A stretch of DNA of 18,931 nt, taken from NCBI GenBank assembly GCA_002839125.1, contig PGXI01000014.1:1-18931 (forward strand), given 5' to 3'. Positions 6,642-15,534 of this stretch are shown here, piece after piece. Under the pieces are notes generated by a model. The model searched no databases, was not told the origin of the DNA, and saw only the letters and a list, made by a program, of their open reading frames with translations. The position numbers and the translations under genes were made by a program. Source of the stretch: Tenericutes bacterium HGW-Tenericutes-5. GTDB lineage: Bacteria; Bacillota_I; Bacilli_A; Izemoplasmatales; Hujiaoplasmataceae. Position 1 is the first letter of the stretch. The number at the start of each line of letters is the position of its first letter.

Positions 6642-7076
6642 TTAGATTTTATTTCCGATTGCAAACTTTAATATTGCTTTACAAGCTAACTCTCCATCAA
6701 CAGTCGCAGTAGCTTCCGCAACACCAAGCATTCCAATCCGATTTACCACTCTTGCTTCTAGTTTTAACACATCACCAGGAATTACTTTTCTTTTGAATTT
6801 GCATTTATCAATACCTGCAAAATAAGCAGTTCTCCCTTTAAACTCTTCCATCGAAAGAATCGTTACAGCACCTGTTTGAGCCATTGCTTCAATTATCAAT
6901 ACTCCTGGCATAATATGTTCTCCCGGAAAATGCCCTTCAAAAACTGGATCACTGACCGATAGGTTTTTTAAAGCAGTTGCACTTACTCCAGGTACTAACT
7001 CAATAATTCGGTCTATCAACAAAAAAGGATGTCTATGAGGAATTATTTGTTGAATTTCATTACTATTTAAGATCAT
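6642..7076 (-). CDS. fabZ: 3-hydroxyacyl-ACP dehydratase
   Basis: FabZ removes water from 3-hydroxyacyl-ACP to give trans-2-enoyl-ACP in each elongation cycle. The 144 residues form a single hot-dog fold. The catalytic pair is H49 in GHFPGEHIMPG (48-58) and E63 in IIEAMAQ. The N-terminal IIPHRHPFLLIDRI at 11-24 is also typical. It starts two bases after the fabF stop, with an AGGAGG site inside the end of fabF, and is the last gene of the operon, followed by the terminator. The motif order and length are those of FabZ rather than FabA. No isomerase gene (fabA, fabM) for unsaturated fatty acids is seen beside it. Confidence 0.96.
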   Translation of the reverse strand: MILNSNEIQQIIPHRHPFLLIDRIIELVPGVSATALKNLSVSDPVFEGHFPGEHIMPGVLIIEAMAQTGAVTILSMEEFKGRTAYFAGIDKCKFKRKVIPGDVLKLEARVVNRIGMLGVAEATATVDGELACKAILKFAIGNKI

Positions 7077-7078
7077 TT

Positions 7079-8332
7079 TTATTCTTCCTCCTGATATTTC
7101 TTTATTACAACAGTAGCATTATGTCCACCGAATCCAAGGCTGTTACTCAAAGCGTAATTCACTTTTTTTGCCACACCTTTTCCTAAAGTGTAATTTAAGT
7201 CGCACTCAGGATCCAAATCAGTTGTATTTATAGTCGGTGGAACGAAATCATCTTTTACAGCTAAAGTGGTTATAATCGCTTCTACTGCTCCCGACGCTCC
7301 AAGAAGATGTCCCGTCATTGATTTTGTACTTGAAACATTAAGTTCATATGCATGGGGTCCAAAAGCGTTTCTAATCGCTAAAGTTTCAACTTTATCATTT
7401 AGTGGTGTAGATGTCCCGTGAGCGTTAATATAATCAACTTCATTTGGATTAACTAAACCGTCCTCTAATGCAAATAGCATCGAGTCTTTAGCCCCGTTTC
7501 CTTCCGGATCCGGTCCAGTGATATGTGTGGCATCACATGTGGCCGCATAGCCTATAACTTCTGCATATATTTTTGCGTTACGTTTCTTTGCATGTTCCAA
7601 CTCTTCAATTATTAATGTACCTGCACCTTCACCCATTACAAAGCCACCACGATTTACATCAAAAGGAATACTTGCTTTACTAACATCGTCACCGCGATAA
7701 AGTGCCTGCATAACCGCGAATCCAAAAATGCCAATAGGAATAACACATCCTTCACTGCCTCCGGTTATTGCTAAATCCAAATAACCATCTCTAATCGCTC
7801 TAAAAGCTTCCCCTAAAGCATTTGTTGAGCTTGCACAAGCTGTTACATGGCTAATTGCCGGTCCTTTAATTCCATATTTAATCGCTATATTACCAGCAGC
7901 TAAATTGATGATGGAACTCGGTATAAAGAATGGACTCATTCGATGATATCCTTTTTCCATAGCTCTTTGTTTTTGATCATTAATAGTTTCTAAGCCACCA
8001 ATACCGCTGGTGTAATAGACACCGGTTCTTTTTATATCAATATCTTCAAAATTTAAAGAAGCGTCTTTTACCGCTTCATCAGTTGCATAAAGAGCTAACT
8101 GAGTAAAGCGGTCTGTTCTTCTTATTTCTTTTCCTTCAAGTTTGTCTTCTAATCTTATGTTTTTTAACTCAGCAGCTAATTTAACTTCATCGTTGCTAGC
8201 ATCATAATGAGTAATTGGGGCTATTCCGTTTTTACCGTTTTTAATGCCTTCCCAAGTTTCTGCAACAGTGTTTCCAACTGGAGTTAAAGCTCCAAGTCCA
8301 GTTATTACAACTCTTCTTCGATTATACATCAT
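7079..8332 (-). CDS. fabF: 3-oxoacyl-ACP synthase II
   Basis: FabF condenses malonyl-ACP with the growing acyl-ACP. The protein has 417 residues with the thiolase fold. The active-site triad is C166 in VTACASSTNALGEAF, H305 in NAHGTSTPLND and H342 in GHLLGASGAVEA, the Cys-His-His arrangement of elongating synthases. The start has two adjacent ATG codons. The first, with GGAGG six bases upstream, overlaps the fabG TGA stop (ATGA). Its length and motif spacing match E. coli FabF (C163, H303, H340) closely. It acts with FabG, FabZ and FabK in the cytosolic elongation cycle on AcpP-bound chains. No second elongating synthase gene (fabB) is nearby. Confidence 0.97.
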   Translation of the reverse strand: MMYNRRRVVITGLGALTPVGNTVAETWEGIKNGKNGIAPITHYDASNDEVKLAAELKNIRLEDKLEGKEIRRTDRFTQLALYATDEAVKDASLNFEDIDIKRTGVYYTSGIGGLETINDQKQRAMEKGYHRMSPFFIPSSIINLAAGNIAIKYGIKGPAISHVTACASSTNALGEAFRAIRDGYLDLAITGGSEGCVIPIGIFGFAVMQALYRGDDVSKASIPFDVNRGGFVMGEGAGTLIIEELEHAKKRNAKIYAEVIGYAATCDATHITGPDPEGNGAKDSMLFALEDGLVNPNEVDYINAHGTSTPLNDKVETLAIRNAFGPHAYELNVSSTKSMTGHLLGASGAVEAIITTLAVKDDFVPPTINTTDLDPECDLNYTLGKGVAKKVNYALSNSLGFGGHNATVVIKKYQEEE

Positions 8333-9066
8333 ACCATTCCTCCGTTAACGCTGATGGTTTGACCAGTTATATAATCAGCTTTTGAACTTGCTAAGAAAAC
8401 ACATAAATCTGCTACATCATTAGTTGTCCCGAATCTTTTTAATGGAATTTGTTTCAAATAAGCATCTTGGATTTCACTTGATAGTTCTTTTGTCATTTCA
8501 GTTTCAATAAAACCAGGAGCAACAGCATTAACAGTTATTCCTCTACTGCCTAATTCCTTGGCCAAACTCTTTGTTAAGCCAATAACACCAGCTTTTGAAG
8601 CAACATAATTAGATTGACCGGGATTACCAACCAAACCAACAACACTAGTTATATTTATGATTTTTCCTTCTCTGTTCTTTAAAAAGTGACCGCTTAAGTG
8701 TCTACACATATTCCATGTGCCCTTTAAATTGACGTCGATAACACTATCAAAATCTTCTTCTTTCATTCTCAAAATCATATTATCTTTTGTTATTCCAGAA
8801 TTGTTGATTAAAACATCAATTTTTTTGAAATGATTAATTGCATCTTCAACCAGTTTTTGTGATTCTGTAAAGCTTGAAACGTCAGCTTTTATAGCTAATG
8901 AATCAACTCCATGGTCCTTAATCTCATTGACTAATTTATTCGCAGAATCTTCGGATTTGTTATAATTTATCACAACATTATAACCTGCTTCAGCAAATGC
9001 TAAAGCAATTTGTCTTCCGATTCCTCTCGAACTTCCAGTTACTAAAACTGTTCTTCTATTTTCCAT
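8329..9066 (-). CDS. fabG: 3-oxoacyl-ACP reductase
   Basis: FabG uses NADPH to reduce 3-oxoacyl-ACP to 3-hydroxyacyl-ACP. It is a classical short-chain dehydrogenase of 245 residues. The cofactor motif TGSSRGIG is at 10-17, NNSGIT at 88-93 replaces the more common NNAG, and the catalytic set is N113, S141, Y154 and K158 (YVASK). The C-terminal ITGQTISVNGGMV is characteristic of FabG. It ends in TGA overlapping the fabF start, one of the clear uses of TGA as stop in this genome. Its start lies inside the end of fabD (11-base overlap), with a GGGGGGAT site upstream. Confidence 0.96.
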   Translation of the reverse strand: MENRRTVLVTGSSRGIGRQIALAFAEAGYNVVINYNKSEDSANKLVNEIKDHGVDSLAIKADVSSFTESQKLVEDAINHFKKIDVLINNSGITKDNMILRMKEEDFDSVIDVNLKGTWNMCRHLSGHFLKNREGKIINITSVVGLVGNPGQSNYVASKAGVIGLTKSLAKELGSRGITVNAVAPGFIETEMTKELSSEIQDAYLKQIPLKRFGTTNDVADLCVFLASSKADYITGQTISVNGGMV

Positions 9067-9982
9067 TAATATCCCCCCATATCAAAATGGTTTTTTGTAA
9101 AGACTTTAAATCTTCTACATTACATACAACTACATTTGAATCTATTTTTCGTACTAAACTGGATAAAGTTTGTTTAGGTCCTATCTCAATAAACAAATTC
9201 ATTCCATCCGCAATCATTTCTTCTACCATTTGGTAAAACTTTACGCTGTGAGAAATCTGTTTAGACATTACTTCTTTGATATTTGCTTCATACTTTTTAC
9301 CTGTTAAATTGACATACAAGTTACGTTTCGGTTCGTTTATTTTAAGGCTTGAAAGGTAATCATAAAAACCTTCTTCAGCTGACTTCATAAACGGTGAATG
9401 AAAAGCACCACTAGTTTCTAAAACTATTGCTCGTTTAGCACCTTTTTCAACTGCTAAATCCTTTATTTTAAATATCGATTCTTGATCTCCAGAAATGACA
9501 AGTTGTGTCGGTAAGTTATAGTTTGCGATTACAACACTATTAAATTGTTTAATTATTTCTTCAACTGCATTATTTTCTAAGCCAATAATTGCACACATTT
9601 TTCCTGGGTTTTTTTCTTGAGCTTCAGCCATTAATATTGATCTTTTTTTAACTATATCTAAGCCCAATTCAAAACTGAAGACTTCATTATGAAGATATGC
9701 TCCATATTCGCCTAAACTCAATCCCATACTGGATTCTGCGGTAATATTATGCAACTTTAAAACTTCAATTATAGCTTGATACATAACAAACATCGCAACT
9801 TGGGTATAATTAGTATCATTAAGTAATTCTAGTGATTCAAAAAATATTTTCTTTATCGGATAATTTGTAATTTCTTCTGCCTTTTGGAAGACGTTTCTAA
9901 CAACTTCATAATTGTCATATAGTTCTTTAGCCATGCCTAAATACTGTGAACCTTGACCGGAAAACATAAAGACAGTTTTCAT
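9056..9982 (-). CDS. fabD: Malonyl-CoA:ACP transacylase
   Basis: FabD moves malonate from CoA to the phosphopantetheine of AcpP. From the ATG at 9980-9982 the protein has 308 residues; a TTG one codon earlier is a less likely start. The N-terminal FSGQGSQYLGMA carries the oxyanion residue Q10. The nucleophile is S89 in GLSLGEYGA, which has Leu where E. coli has His (GHSLGEY). Other active-site residues are R114 and H195 in SGAFHSPFM, and EIGPKQTLSSLV is near the end. An AAGGTG ribosome binding site lies within fabK, whose TGA stop overlaps the ATG by one base (TGATG). It ends in TAG inside fabG. Confidence 0.96.
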   Translation of the reverse strand: MKTVFMFSGQGSQYLGMAKELYDNYEVVRNVFQKAEEITNYPIKKIFFESLELLNDTNYTQVAMFVMYQAIIEVLKLHNITAESSMGLSLGEYGAYLHNEVFSFELGLDIVKKRSILMAEAQEKNPGKMCAIIGLENNAVEEIIKQFNSVVIANYNLPTQLVISGDQESIFKIKDLAVEKGAKRAIVLETSGAFHSPFMKSAEEGFYDYLSSLKINEPKRNLYVNLTGKKYEANIKEVMSKQISHSVKFYQMVEEMIADGMNLFIEIGPKQTLSSLVRKIDSNVVVCNVEDLKSLQKTILIWGDINGK

Positions 9983-10905
9983 CAAATCACACCTTTAGCT
10001 ACTAAACTATTTTCAAATATGTCTTCTAATATTTCTTTTACTGGTCTAATTGCTTTAACCAATCCAGCTGACTGACCAGCCATAAAACTACCATTATCGA
10101 GATCGCCGTCAAAAACCGCTTTCCTTAGTGAACCTAAAGTTAGTTTTTCCAAATCCTCTAATTTGGCGTCTCCAAACTTAGTTAAATCTAAATATTCTTT
10201 AGCCATTCTATTCTTTAAAACTCTCACTGGAGCTCCGGTTTGTCTGCCGGTAACTACAGTTTCAGTATCTTTTGCTTTAACTACTTTTTCTTTATAATTT
10301 TGATGAATTGGGCATTCTTCACTAGCTAGTAAAACTGTTCCAATTTGAACACCTTTAGCACCTAATATGAAAGCTGCATCTAATCCTCGGTGGTCAGCAA
10401 TACCACCAGCCGCTATTACAGGAATATTAACAGCATCAGACACTTGAGGAACCAATACAAAAGTCGTGATTTCACCAATATGTCCACCCGCTTCTGTTCC
10501 CTCAACAATCAATGCATCTGCGCCAGATCTTTCTAGTCTTACCGCAAAAGCTACGCTTGGAACAACAGGAATCACAATTATTCCAGCTTCCTTCCACTTT
10601 TTCATGTAAACACCAGGACTTCCAGCGCCAGTAGTAACTATTTTCACTCCTTCTTCGATAACCAAGTCTGATAACTCTTCAGCATAAGGACTCATCAACA
10701 TTATGTTGACTCCAAATGGTTTATCTGTCAAAGCTTTTGTTTTTCTAATTTCATCTCTAACTCTATCTGTATCCCAACCGCCGCAACCGATTAATCCTAA
10801 ACCGCCAGCATTGCTAACGGCACTAGCTAATCTATGATCAGCGATATTTGCCATTCCACCTTGAATGATTGGATATTTTATCTTTAATAAATCTCTTAAA
10901 TCCAT
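9982..10905 (-). CDS. fabK: Enoyl-ACP reductase II, FMN-dependent
   Basis: FabK reduces trans-2-enoyl-ACP, the last step of each elongation cycle, using NAD(P)H through bound FMN. The 307-residue TIM barrel starts with YPIIQGGMANIAD. H142 in GTEAGGHIGE is the catalytic histidine. AAGGIAD at 165-171 and GVQIGT at 185-190 bind the FMN phosphate. The sequence resembles nitronate monooxygenases, but the fab operon context and the AGGHIGE motif make FabK much more likely. The AAAGGAG site overlaps the fabH stop. No fabI or fabL gene is seen, so this appears to be the enoyl reductase of the pathway; FabK enzymes are known to be insensitive to triclosan. Confidence 0.95.
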   Translation of the reverse strand: MDLRDLLKIKYPIIQGGMANIADHRLASAVSNAGGLGLIGCGGWDTDRVRDEIRKTKALTDKPFGVNIMLMSPYAEELSDLVIEEGVKIVTTGAGSPGVYMKKWKEAGIIVIPVVPSVAFAVRLERSGADALIVEGTEAGGHIGEITTFVLVPQVSDAVNIPVIAAGGIADHRGLDAAFILGAKGVQIGTVLLASEECPIHQNYKEKVVKAKDTETVVTGRQTGAPVRVLKNRMAKEYLDLTKFGDAKLEDLEKLTLGSLRKAVFDGDLDNGSFMAGQSAGLVKAIRPVKEILEDIFENSLVAKGVI

Positions 10906-10917
10906 AATATTTCTCCT

Positions 10918-11886
10918 TTAGTACTCAATTAGAGCTCCAGCCCAAGTTAAGCCGCCACCAAAAGCAACTGTCAAAAATAAATCGTCTCTTTTTATCTTCT
11001 CACTTCTAATTGCTTCATCGATAGCAATCGGAACGCTAGCGGCTGAAGTGTTGCCGTATTTATCGATGTTAATAAACATTTTATCCATACCAATGCCTAA
11101 ATCTCTAGCACTTTTATCAATAATCCGTAAATTTGCTTGATGAGCTACAATATAGTTGATTTCATTAATATTTAATTTGTTTCTTTCCAATAATTTCTTA
11201 ATTGTTTTTGGCATAATTCTCGATGCAAATTTAAAAACTTCACTACCGTTCATATGAATATGATCTTGAGAGCTTATTTCGTTAACATAAGGATCTTTGA
11301 TATCAGGATTTTTTGAGAACAACAAAAAGTCAGTATCACCTTTTGAAGCCGTTATAATGTCCTTAATTTTATTAGTTTTACTTTTTCCGATAACCATTGC
11401 ACCAGCGCCATCGCCAAATAAAACACAGGTGTTTCGGTCGCGCCAATCTGTCAACCGGCTCAAAATCTCAGCTCCAACAATTAAAGCATAATTATAAGAC
11501 TCGCTTTTAATCATTTTATCAGCAATCTGAAGGGCAAATAAAAACCCGCTACAAGCCGCATTGATATCAAAAGCCATTACATTATCTAATCCTAATCGAG
11601 ACTGAAGCAAGTTAGAAACTCCGGGGAAAGCATAATCTGATGTAACTGTAGCTACAATAATTAAATCAATTTTATTTTTATCTATACTTGAACTTTCAAT
11701 CGCTCTATTAGCAGCAATTTCTGCTAAATCAAGAGTTGATTGATCAGTAACTATTCTTCTTTCTTTAATACCGGTTCTTGAAACAATCCATTCATCACTT
11801 GTATCAACAAATTTAGTCATTTCTTCATTAGTAATAATTTTATCAGGAACATAACTTCCAGTACCATATATTTTTGTATATCTCAT
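10918..11886 (-). CDS. fabH: 3-oxoacyl-ACP synthase III
   Basis: FabH starts fatty acid synthesis by condensing an acyl-CoA primer with malonyl-ACP. The protein has 322 residues with the catalytic triad C112 (DINAACSGFLFAL), H249 (VAHQANLRIID) and N279 (KYGNTSAASVP), near E. coli C112, H244 and N274. The N-terminal GTGSYVPDKIITN and DEWIVSRTGIKERR are family marks. Primer choice (acetyl versus branched acyl-CoA) cannot be read reliably. The ATG overlaps the accA TGA stop (ATGA). Between fabH and fabK are only 12 bases, carrying the fabK ribosome binding site. Confidence 0.96.
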   Translation of the reverse strand: MRYTKIYGTGSYVPDKIITNEEMTKFVDTSDEWIVSRTGIKERRIVTDQSTLDLAEIAANRAIESSSIDKNKIDLIIVATVTSDYAFPGVSNLLQSRLGLDNVMAFDINAACSGFLFALQIADKMIKSESYNYALIVGAEILSRLTDWRDRNTCVLFGDGAGAMVIGKSKTNKIKDIITASKGDTDFLLFSKNPDIKDPYVNEISSQDHIHMNGSEVFKFASRIMPKTIKKLLERNKLNINEINYIVAHQANLRIIDKSARDLGIGMDKMFINIDKYGNTSAASVPIAIDEAIRSEKIKRDDLFLTVAFGGGLTWAGALIEY

Positions 11887-12839
11887 TTTCGTACCTCTTT
11901 TAAATTGTCATAGTTAAATCGCTGTAAAAAACCAAAGTTTCTTACTTTTGCATTTCTTTGATATTGTAATTCAGTCCTAGCTAAACCGTTTAAATGATAA
12001 TATGTATCCATAATACATTTTTTCGTTTTTTCAAAGGTTAGTTCAGGATTAAAGTGAGCACCACCAAATGGTTCTTGAATGATTTCGTCAATTATATCAA
12101 AATCTTTCAAATCCGCTGCAGTAATTTTCATTTGTTCAGCAGCAAGAGGTGCTTTAGTTGAGTCCTTCCAAACAATGCTTGCGTACCCTTCCGGGCTCAA
12201 TATTGAATAAATTGCATTTTCGAGCATTAATACTTCATTAGCAAAACCTAAAGCTAAAGCTCCACCACTTCCACCCTCGCCGATAACTACAGCAATCACA
12301 GGAACAGTTAATCTGCTCATCTCTTTTAAGTTTTCCGCAATCGCGAAACCTTGTCCTCTTTCTTCAGCGCCAAGTCCAGGATAAGCTCCCGGAGTATCAA
12401 TCAGCGTTAAGATTGGACGATTAAATTTTTCTGCTTGTTTCATTAATCTTAATGCTTTTCGATAACCTTCTGGGTGAGGCATACCAAAGTTTCTCTTGAT
12501 ATTTTCTTCAACTGTACTACCTTTTTGTTGAGCGATAATAGTAAAAACTATTCCATCAATACTACCAATACCACCGATTATACTTTTATCGTCTCCAAAT
12601 AATCGATCTCCATGAAATTCAATAAAATCTTTGGAGAAATAATCGATAAAATCTCTAGATTTTGGTCTTTTTGGATGTCTAGCTAATAGAACCTTATCCC
12701 AAGATGATAGTTTTGTCATTTCGTTCTTCTTAAATTTTTCAACTTCTTCAACTAATTTTGAAACTGATTCTGTGTCACCTAAGTCACTAATATTCTTCTC
12801 GAGAACTAGAAGTTTTCTTTCTTTATCTAATATATTCAT
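11883..12839 (-). CDS. accA: Acetyl-CoA carboxylase carboxyltransferase subunit alpha
   Basis: AccA and AccD form the carboxyltransferase that moves CO2 from biotin to acetyl-CoA to give malonyl-CoA. The protein has 318 residues, with an N-terminal coiled helical part (about 1-45) and then the crotonase-like domain: RPKSRDFIDYF at 58-68, EFHGDRLFGDD at 74-84, IDTPGAYPG at 147-155 and GEGGSGGALAL at 187-197. The start overlaps the accD stop (TAATG), and the gene ends in TGA within the fabH start. Tight coupling to accD fits the 1:1 subunit need of the alpha2-beta2 enzyme. Confidence 0.97.
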   Translation of the reverse strand: MNILDKERKLLVLEKNISDLGDTESVSKLVEEVEKFKKNEMTKLSSWDKVLLARHPKRPKSRDFIDYFSKDFIEFHGDRLFGDDKSIIGGIGSIDGIVFTIIAQQKGSTVEENIKRNFGMPHPEGYRKALRLMKQAEKFNRPILTLIDTPGAYPGLGAEERGQGFAIAENLKEMSRLTVPVIAVVIGEGGSGGALALGFANEVLMLENAIYSILSPEGYASIVWKDSTKAPLAAEQMKITAADLKDFDIIDEIIQEPFGGAHFNPELTFEKTKKCIMDTYYHLNGLARTELQYQRNAKVRNFGFLQRFNYDNLKEVRK

Positions 12840-13732
12840 TAAATTGTCCTCCGATGCATATGAAGGATTTGGTGTAAAGTTTTTTTCAAGTCTTTTCTAT
12901 TTATCACTTGATCAATGAAGCCTTTTTCCATCAAAAACTCAGATCTTTGGAAACCTTCCGGTAATTTTTGATTAATCGTTTGCTCAATTACTCTTGGTCC
13001 GGCAAATCCAATTAAGGCATTTGGTTCTGCGATAATAATATCTCCTAGTGATGCAAAACTAGCGGTAACTCCTCCAGTAGTCGGATCTGTTAAAACACTG
13101 ACATAAAGATATCCTAAACTACTATGTTTAGCTACAGCCGCTGATGTTTTTGCCATCTGCATTAAAGAAAATATTCCTTCTTGCATTCTCGCTCCACCAG
13201 AAGCTGTAAAAATGATAACCGGTAATTTTTTGTAAATTGCATATTCGAAAGTCTTCGCTACTTTTTCACCAACAACGCTACCCATACTACCCATCATGAA
13301 ATGGCTATCCATTACACCAATAATACAAGGTTCTCCATATATTTGACCAAAACCATAAATATAAGCCTCATCGAGTGAGGTTTCCTTTTTATACTTATTA
13401 ATTTTCGCTTCATAACCTTCGATGTATAGAGGGTTTAAAGTAATATAACCAATTCCTTTTTCCACAAAGGAATCTTCATCTAAAATGTATTTAATTCTGT
13501 CGATTGCTCTCATACGGAAATGATAACCGCAGCTCTTGCAAATATAATCATTTTCTATATTGAGCTTCATATTCGTTAATTTCCCGCATGAAGGACATTT
13601 ATCATATAGTCCTTCTGGAATATCTAAATCTAACTCACGGTTAACTCGACTTTCTTCATTCATCAAACGGATGTTATGCTTTAGTTTTTTACGTTTATTT
13701 ATTGTTTCGCCGATTTTATTCATTGTCATCAT
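12839..13732 (-). CDS. accD: Acetyl-CoA carboxylase carboxyltransferase subunit beta
   Basis: This is the beta subunit of the carboxyltransferase, 297 residues. An N-terminal four-cysteine zinc ribbon is visible (C46, C49, C65, C68). The crotonase-like domain follows, with ASGGARMQEG at 177-186 and DPTTGGVTASFASLGD at 216-231. The start region reads MMTM. GGAG stands directly before the first ATG, so initiation at the second (13729) or fourth codon (13723) is equally possible; the first is given here. It overlaps the end of accC by 17 bases and is coupled to accA. The zinc ribbon is complete. Confidence 0.96.
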   Translation of the reverse strand: MMTMNKIGETINKRKKLKHNIRLMNEESRVNRELDLDIPEGLYDKCPSCGKLTNMKLNIENDYICKSCGYHFRMRAIDRIKYILDEDSFVEKGIGYITLNPLYIEGYEAKINKYKKETSLDEAYIYGFGQIYGEPCIIGVMDSHFMMGSMGSVVGEKVAKTFEYAIYKKLPVIIFTASGGARMQEGIFSLMQMAKTSAAVAKHSSLGYLYVSVLTDPTTGGVTASFASLGDIIIAEPNALIGFAGPRVIEQTINQKLPEGFQRSEFLMEKGFIDQVINRKDLKKTLHQILHMHRRTI

Positions 13733-15077
13733 ACTCCAATAATCGTTCTAATTTTAAACTGATGAAAGAAGTATCGAAATTTCCTTTTATATAATCAGGA
13801 TTATTCATAATCATATAAAGAAAATTTTGATTTGTATCAATACCCTGAATAACCAACTCTTCTAATGCTGCTCGCATTTTCTTAACTGCTTCATCGCGAT
13901 TTTCACCATGAACAATCAACTTGCCAATCATTGAATCATAGAAGGGTTGAACTGTATATTCAGAAAAAAGTAAAGAATCAAAACGAATTCCATTACCAGA
14001 AGGTACATGTAATAATTTTAGTTTTCCAGGGCTTGGTCTGAATCCATGTTTAGGATTCTCGGCATTAATTCTGCATTCAATACTATAACCATTAACAACA
14101 ACCTCAGCTTGAGAAAATGAAATTTTCTCTCCTGAAGCTATTTTAATTTGCTCTTTCACTATATCTTTTCCCGTAATCATTTCTGTGATTGGATGTTCAA
14201 CTTGAATTCTTGTATTCATTTCAATAAAGTAGAAATCATTACCAGAAACTAGAAACTCAATTGTCCCAGCATTCTCATAATTTATTGCTCTACACGCTTT
14301 TAACGTCGCTTCAATCATTTTATCTCTTAATTCATTATCTATTATGCCCGGAGCTTCTTCAATTACTTTTTGATTTCTTCTTTGAATTGAACAATCTCTT
14401 TGATAGAGATGAATTACATTACTATATTTATCGCATAGTACTTGAAACTCAATATGTCTTGGATTTGCAACATACTTTTCTAAATACAAAGTACCGTCGC
14501 CAAAGGCATTTATAGCTTCAGCTTTAGCTGTATTGAAAGCATTTTTTAAGCTTTCTTCGTCATTAGCTATTCTCATTCCTCTACCACCGCCACCTGCGCT
14601 GGCTTTAACTAAAACCGGATAGCCGATTTGTTTAGCTATCTTAATTGCTTCTTCAAGATTTTTAATTTCACCTTCACTACCGGGAACTACTGGAACATTA
14701 ATTTCAATCATCTTGTGTCTAGCCCAAGATTTATTCCCCATTGCTTTTATGTGCTCGCTTTTTGGCCCGATAAAAGCAATCCCACATTCTTCACAAAGCT
14801 GTGCAAACTCTGCGTTTTCACTTAAAAAGCCAAAGCCTGGATGAATGGCTTCAGCACCTGTGTTGATAGCTGCGGAAATAATATTTTCCATATTCAAATA
14901 AGAATCTTGACTCTTTGCACCACCAATACAAACGGCTTCATCGGCCAGTTGAACATGCAGGCTATCTTTATCAACTGTAGAATATACTGCTACAGTTTCA
15001 ATCCCCATATACATACAAGTTCTAATAATTCTGACCGCAATTTCACCGCGATTGGCTATTAAAATTTTATGAAACAT
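13716..15077 (-). CDS. accC: Biotin carboxylase subunit of acetyl-CoA carboxylase
   Basis: AccC carboxylates the biotin carried by AccB using ATP and bicarbonate. The protein has 453 residues with the three-part biotin carboxylase layout: N-terminal domain (KILIANRGEIAVRIIRT), ATP-grasp domain and C-terminal domain. Visible active-site parts are K116, K158 with the glycine loop AGGGGRGMR at 161-169, E274, and EMNTRIQVEH at 286-295 with R290 and E294. The ATG directly follows the accB TAA without a gap. Only the biotin carboxylase domains are present, so this is AccC and not a pyruvate carboxylase fragment; the genes for the other subunits next to it confirm this. Confidence 0.97.
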   Translation of the reverse strand: MFHKILIANRGEIAVRIIRTCMYMGIETVAVYSTVDKDSLHVQLADEAVCIGGAKSQDSYLNMENIISAAINTGAEAIHPGFGFLSENAEFAQLCEECGIAFIGPKSEHIKAMGNKSWARHKMIEINVPVVPGSEGEIKNLEEAIKIAKQIGYPVLVKASAGGGGRGMRIANDEESLKNAFNTAKAEAINAFGDGTLYLEKYVANPRHIEFQVLCDKYSNVIHLYQRDCSIQRRNQKVIEEAPGIIDNELRDKMIEATLKACRAINYENAGTIEFLVSGNDFYFIEMNTRIQVEHPITEMITGKDIVKEQIKIASGEKISFSQAEVVVNGYSIECRINAENPKHGFRPSPGKLKLLHVPSGNGIRFDSLLFSEYTVQPFYDSMIGKLIVHGENRDEAVKKMRAALEELVIQGIDTNQNFLYMIMNNPDYIKGNFDTSFISLKLERLLEYDDNE

Positions 15078-15494
15078 TTATTCTTCAATTTCCATGATCT
15101 TCTGGGCAAACTCTACTGACTGACCATCTAAGACATGAATCTTTTTTATTACGCCACTGATAGGGGATTTAATTTCATTCATAACTTTCATCGCTTCAAT
15201 GATGAAGAGAACTTCACCTTTTTCGACTCTTTGATTCAACCTAACAAAAGGAGCTGCATCTGGAGATGAAGCTTCGTAAAAAGTTCCAACAAGTGGTGAT
15301 TCTAAAACATAATAATCATCTTTTGTTTCTTGAACTATCGGTTGATTATAAGATTCTATCATTCTTACTTGATCTTTAGTTTGATGGGAATCTTTTTCTA
15401 GTTTAATATTTAAATCATTTTCAGTTATTTCTAATTTAGATAGAGACGATTTTTCAAATTCTTTGATTATTCGTCTTAAAACACGCATATCCAT
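15078..15494 (-). CDS. accB: Biotin carboxyl carrier protein of acetyl-CoA carboxylase
   Basis: AccB carries biotin between AccC and the carboxyltransferase. The protein has 138 residues: an N-terminal region of about 60 residues that binds AccC and contains a flexible linker, then the biotinyl domain from about 63. The biotinylated lysine is K103 in EAMKVMNEI. SPLVGTFYEASSPDAAPFV at 66-84 contains the thumb segment of bacterial AccB proteins. A GGGAG site lies 7 bases before the first ATG; M3 would be an alternative start. A hairpin separates it from acpP. Its modifying enzyme is encoded by birA just upstream of the operon. Confidence 0.95.
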   Translation of the reverse strand: MDMRVLRRIIKEFEKSSLSKLEITENDLNIKLEKDSHQTKDQVRMIESYNQPIVQETKDDYYVLESPLVGTFYEASSPDAAPFVRLNQRVEKGEVLFIIEAMKVMNEIKSPISGVIKKIHVLDGQSVEFAQKIMEIEE

Positions 15495-15511
15495 AATTTT
15501 CTCCCTCTAGA

Positions 15512-15534
15512 AGTATTGTATTAGAAACAATACT
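15512..15534 (-). promoter_or_regulatory. Intercistronic hairpin between acpP and accB
   Basis: On the minus strand AGTATTGT and ACAATACT (arms 15527-15534 and 15512-15519) form a perfect 8-base stem with a 7-base loop. The 5' arm begins in the acpP stop codon, and the accB ribosome binding site follows directly. No T run follows, so it is not an ordinary terminator. It could be a 3' stabilising or processing structure that lets acpP be expressed above the acc and fab genes. Confidence 0.6.

Noticed and set aside
9982..10905. Nitronate monooxygenase
   Set aside because: Same fold and similar sequence, but the AGGHIGE motif and the position inside a complete fab operon point to FabK.
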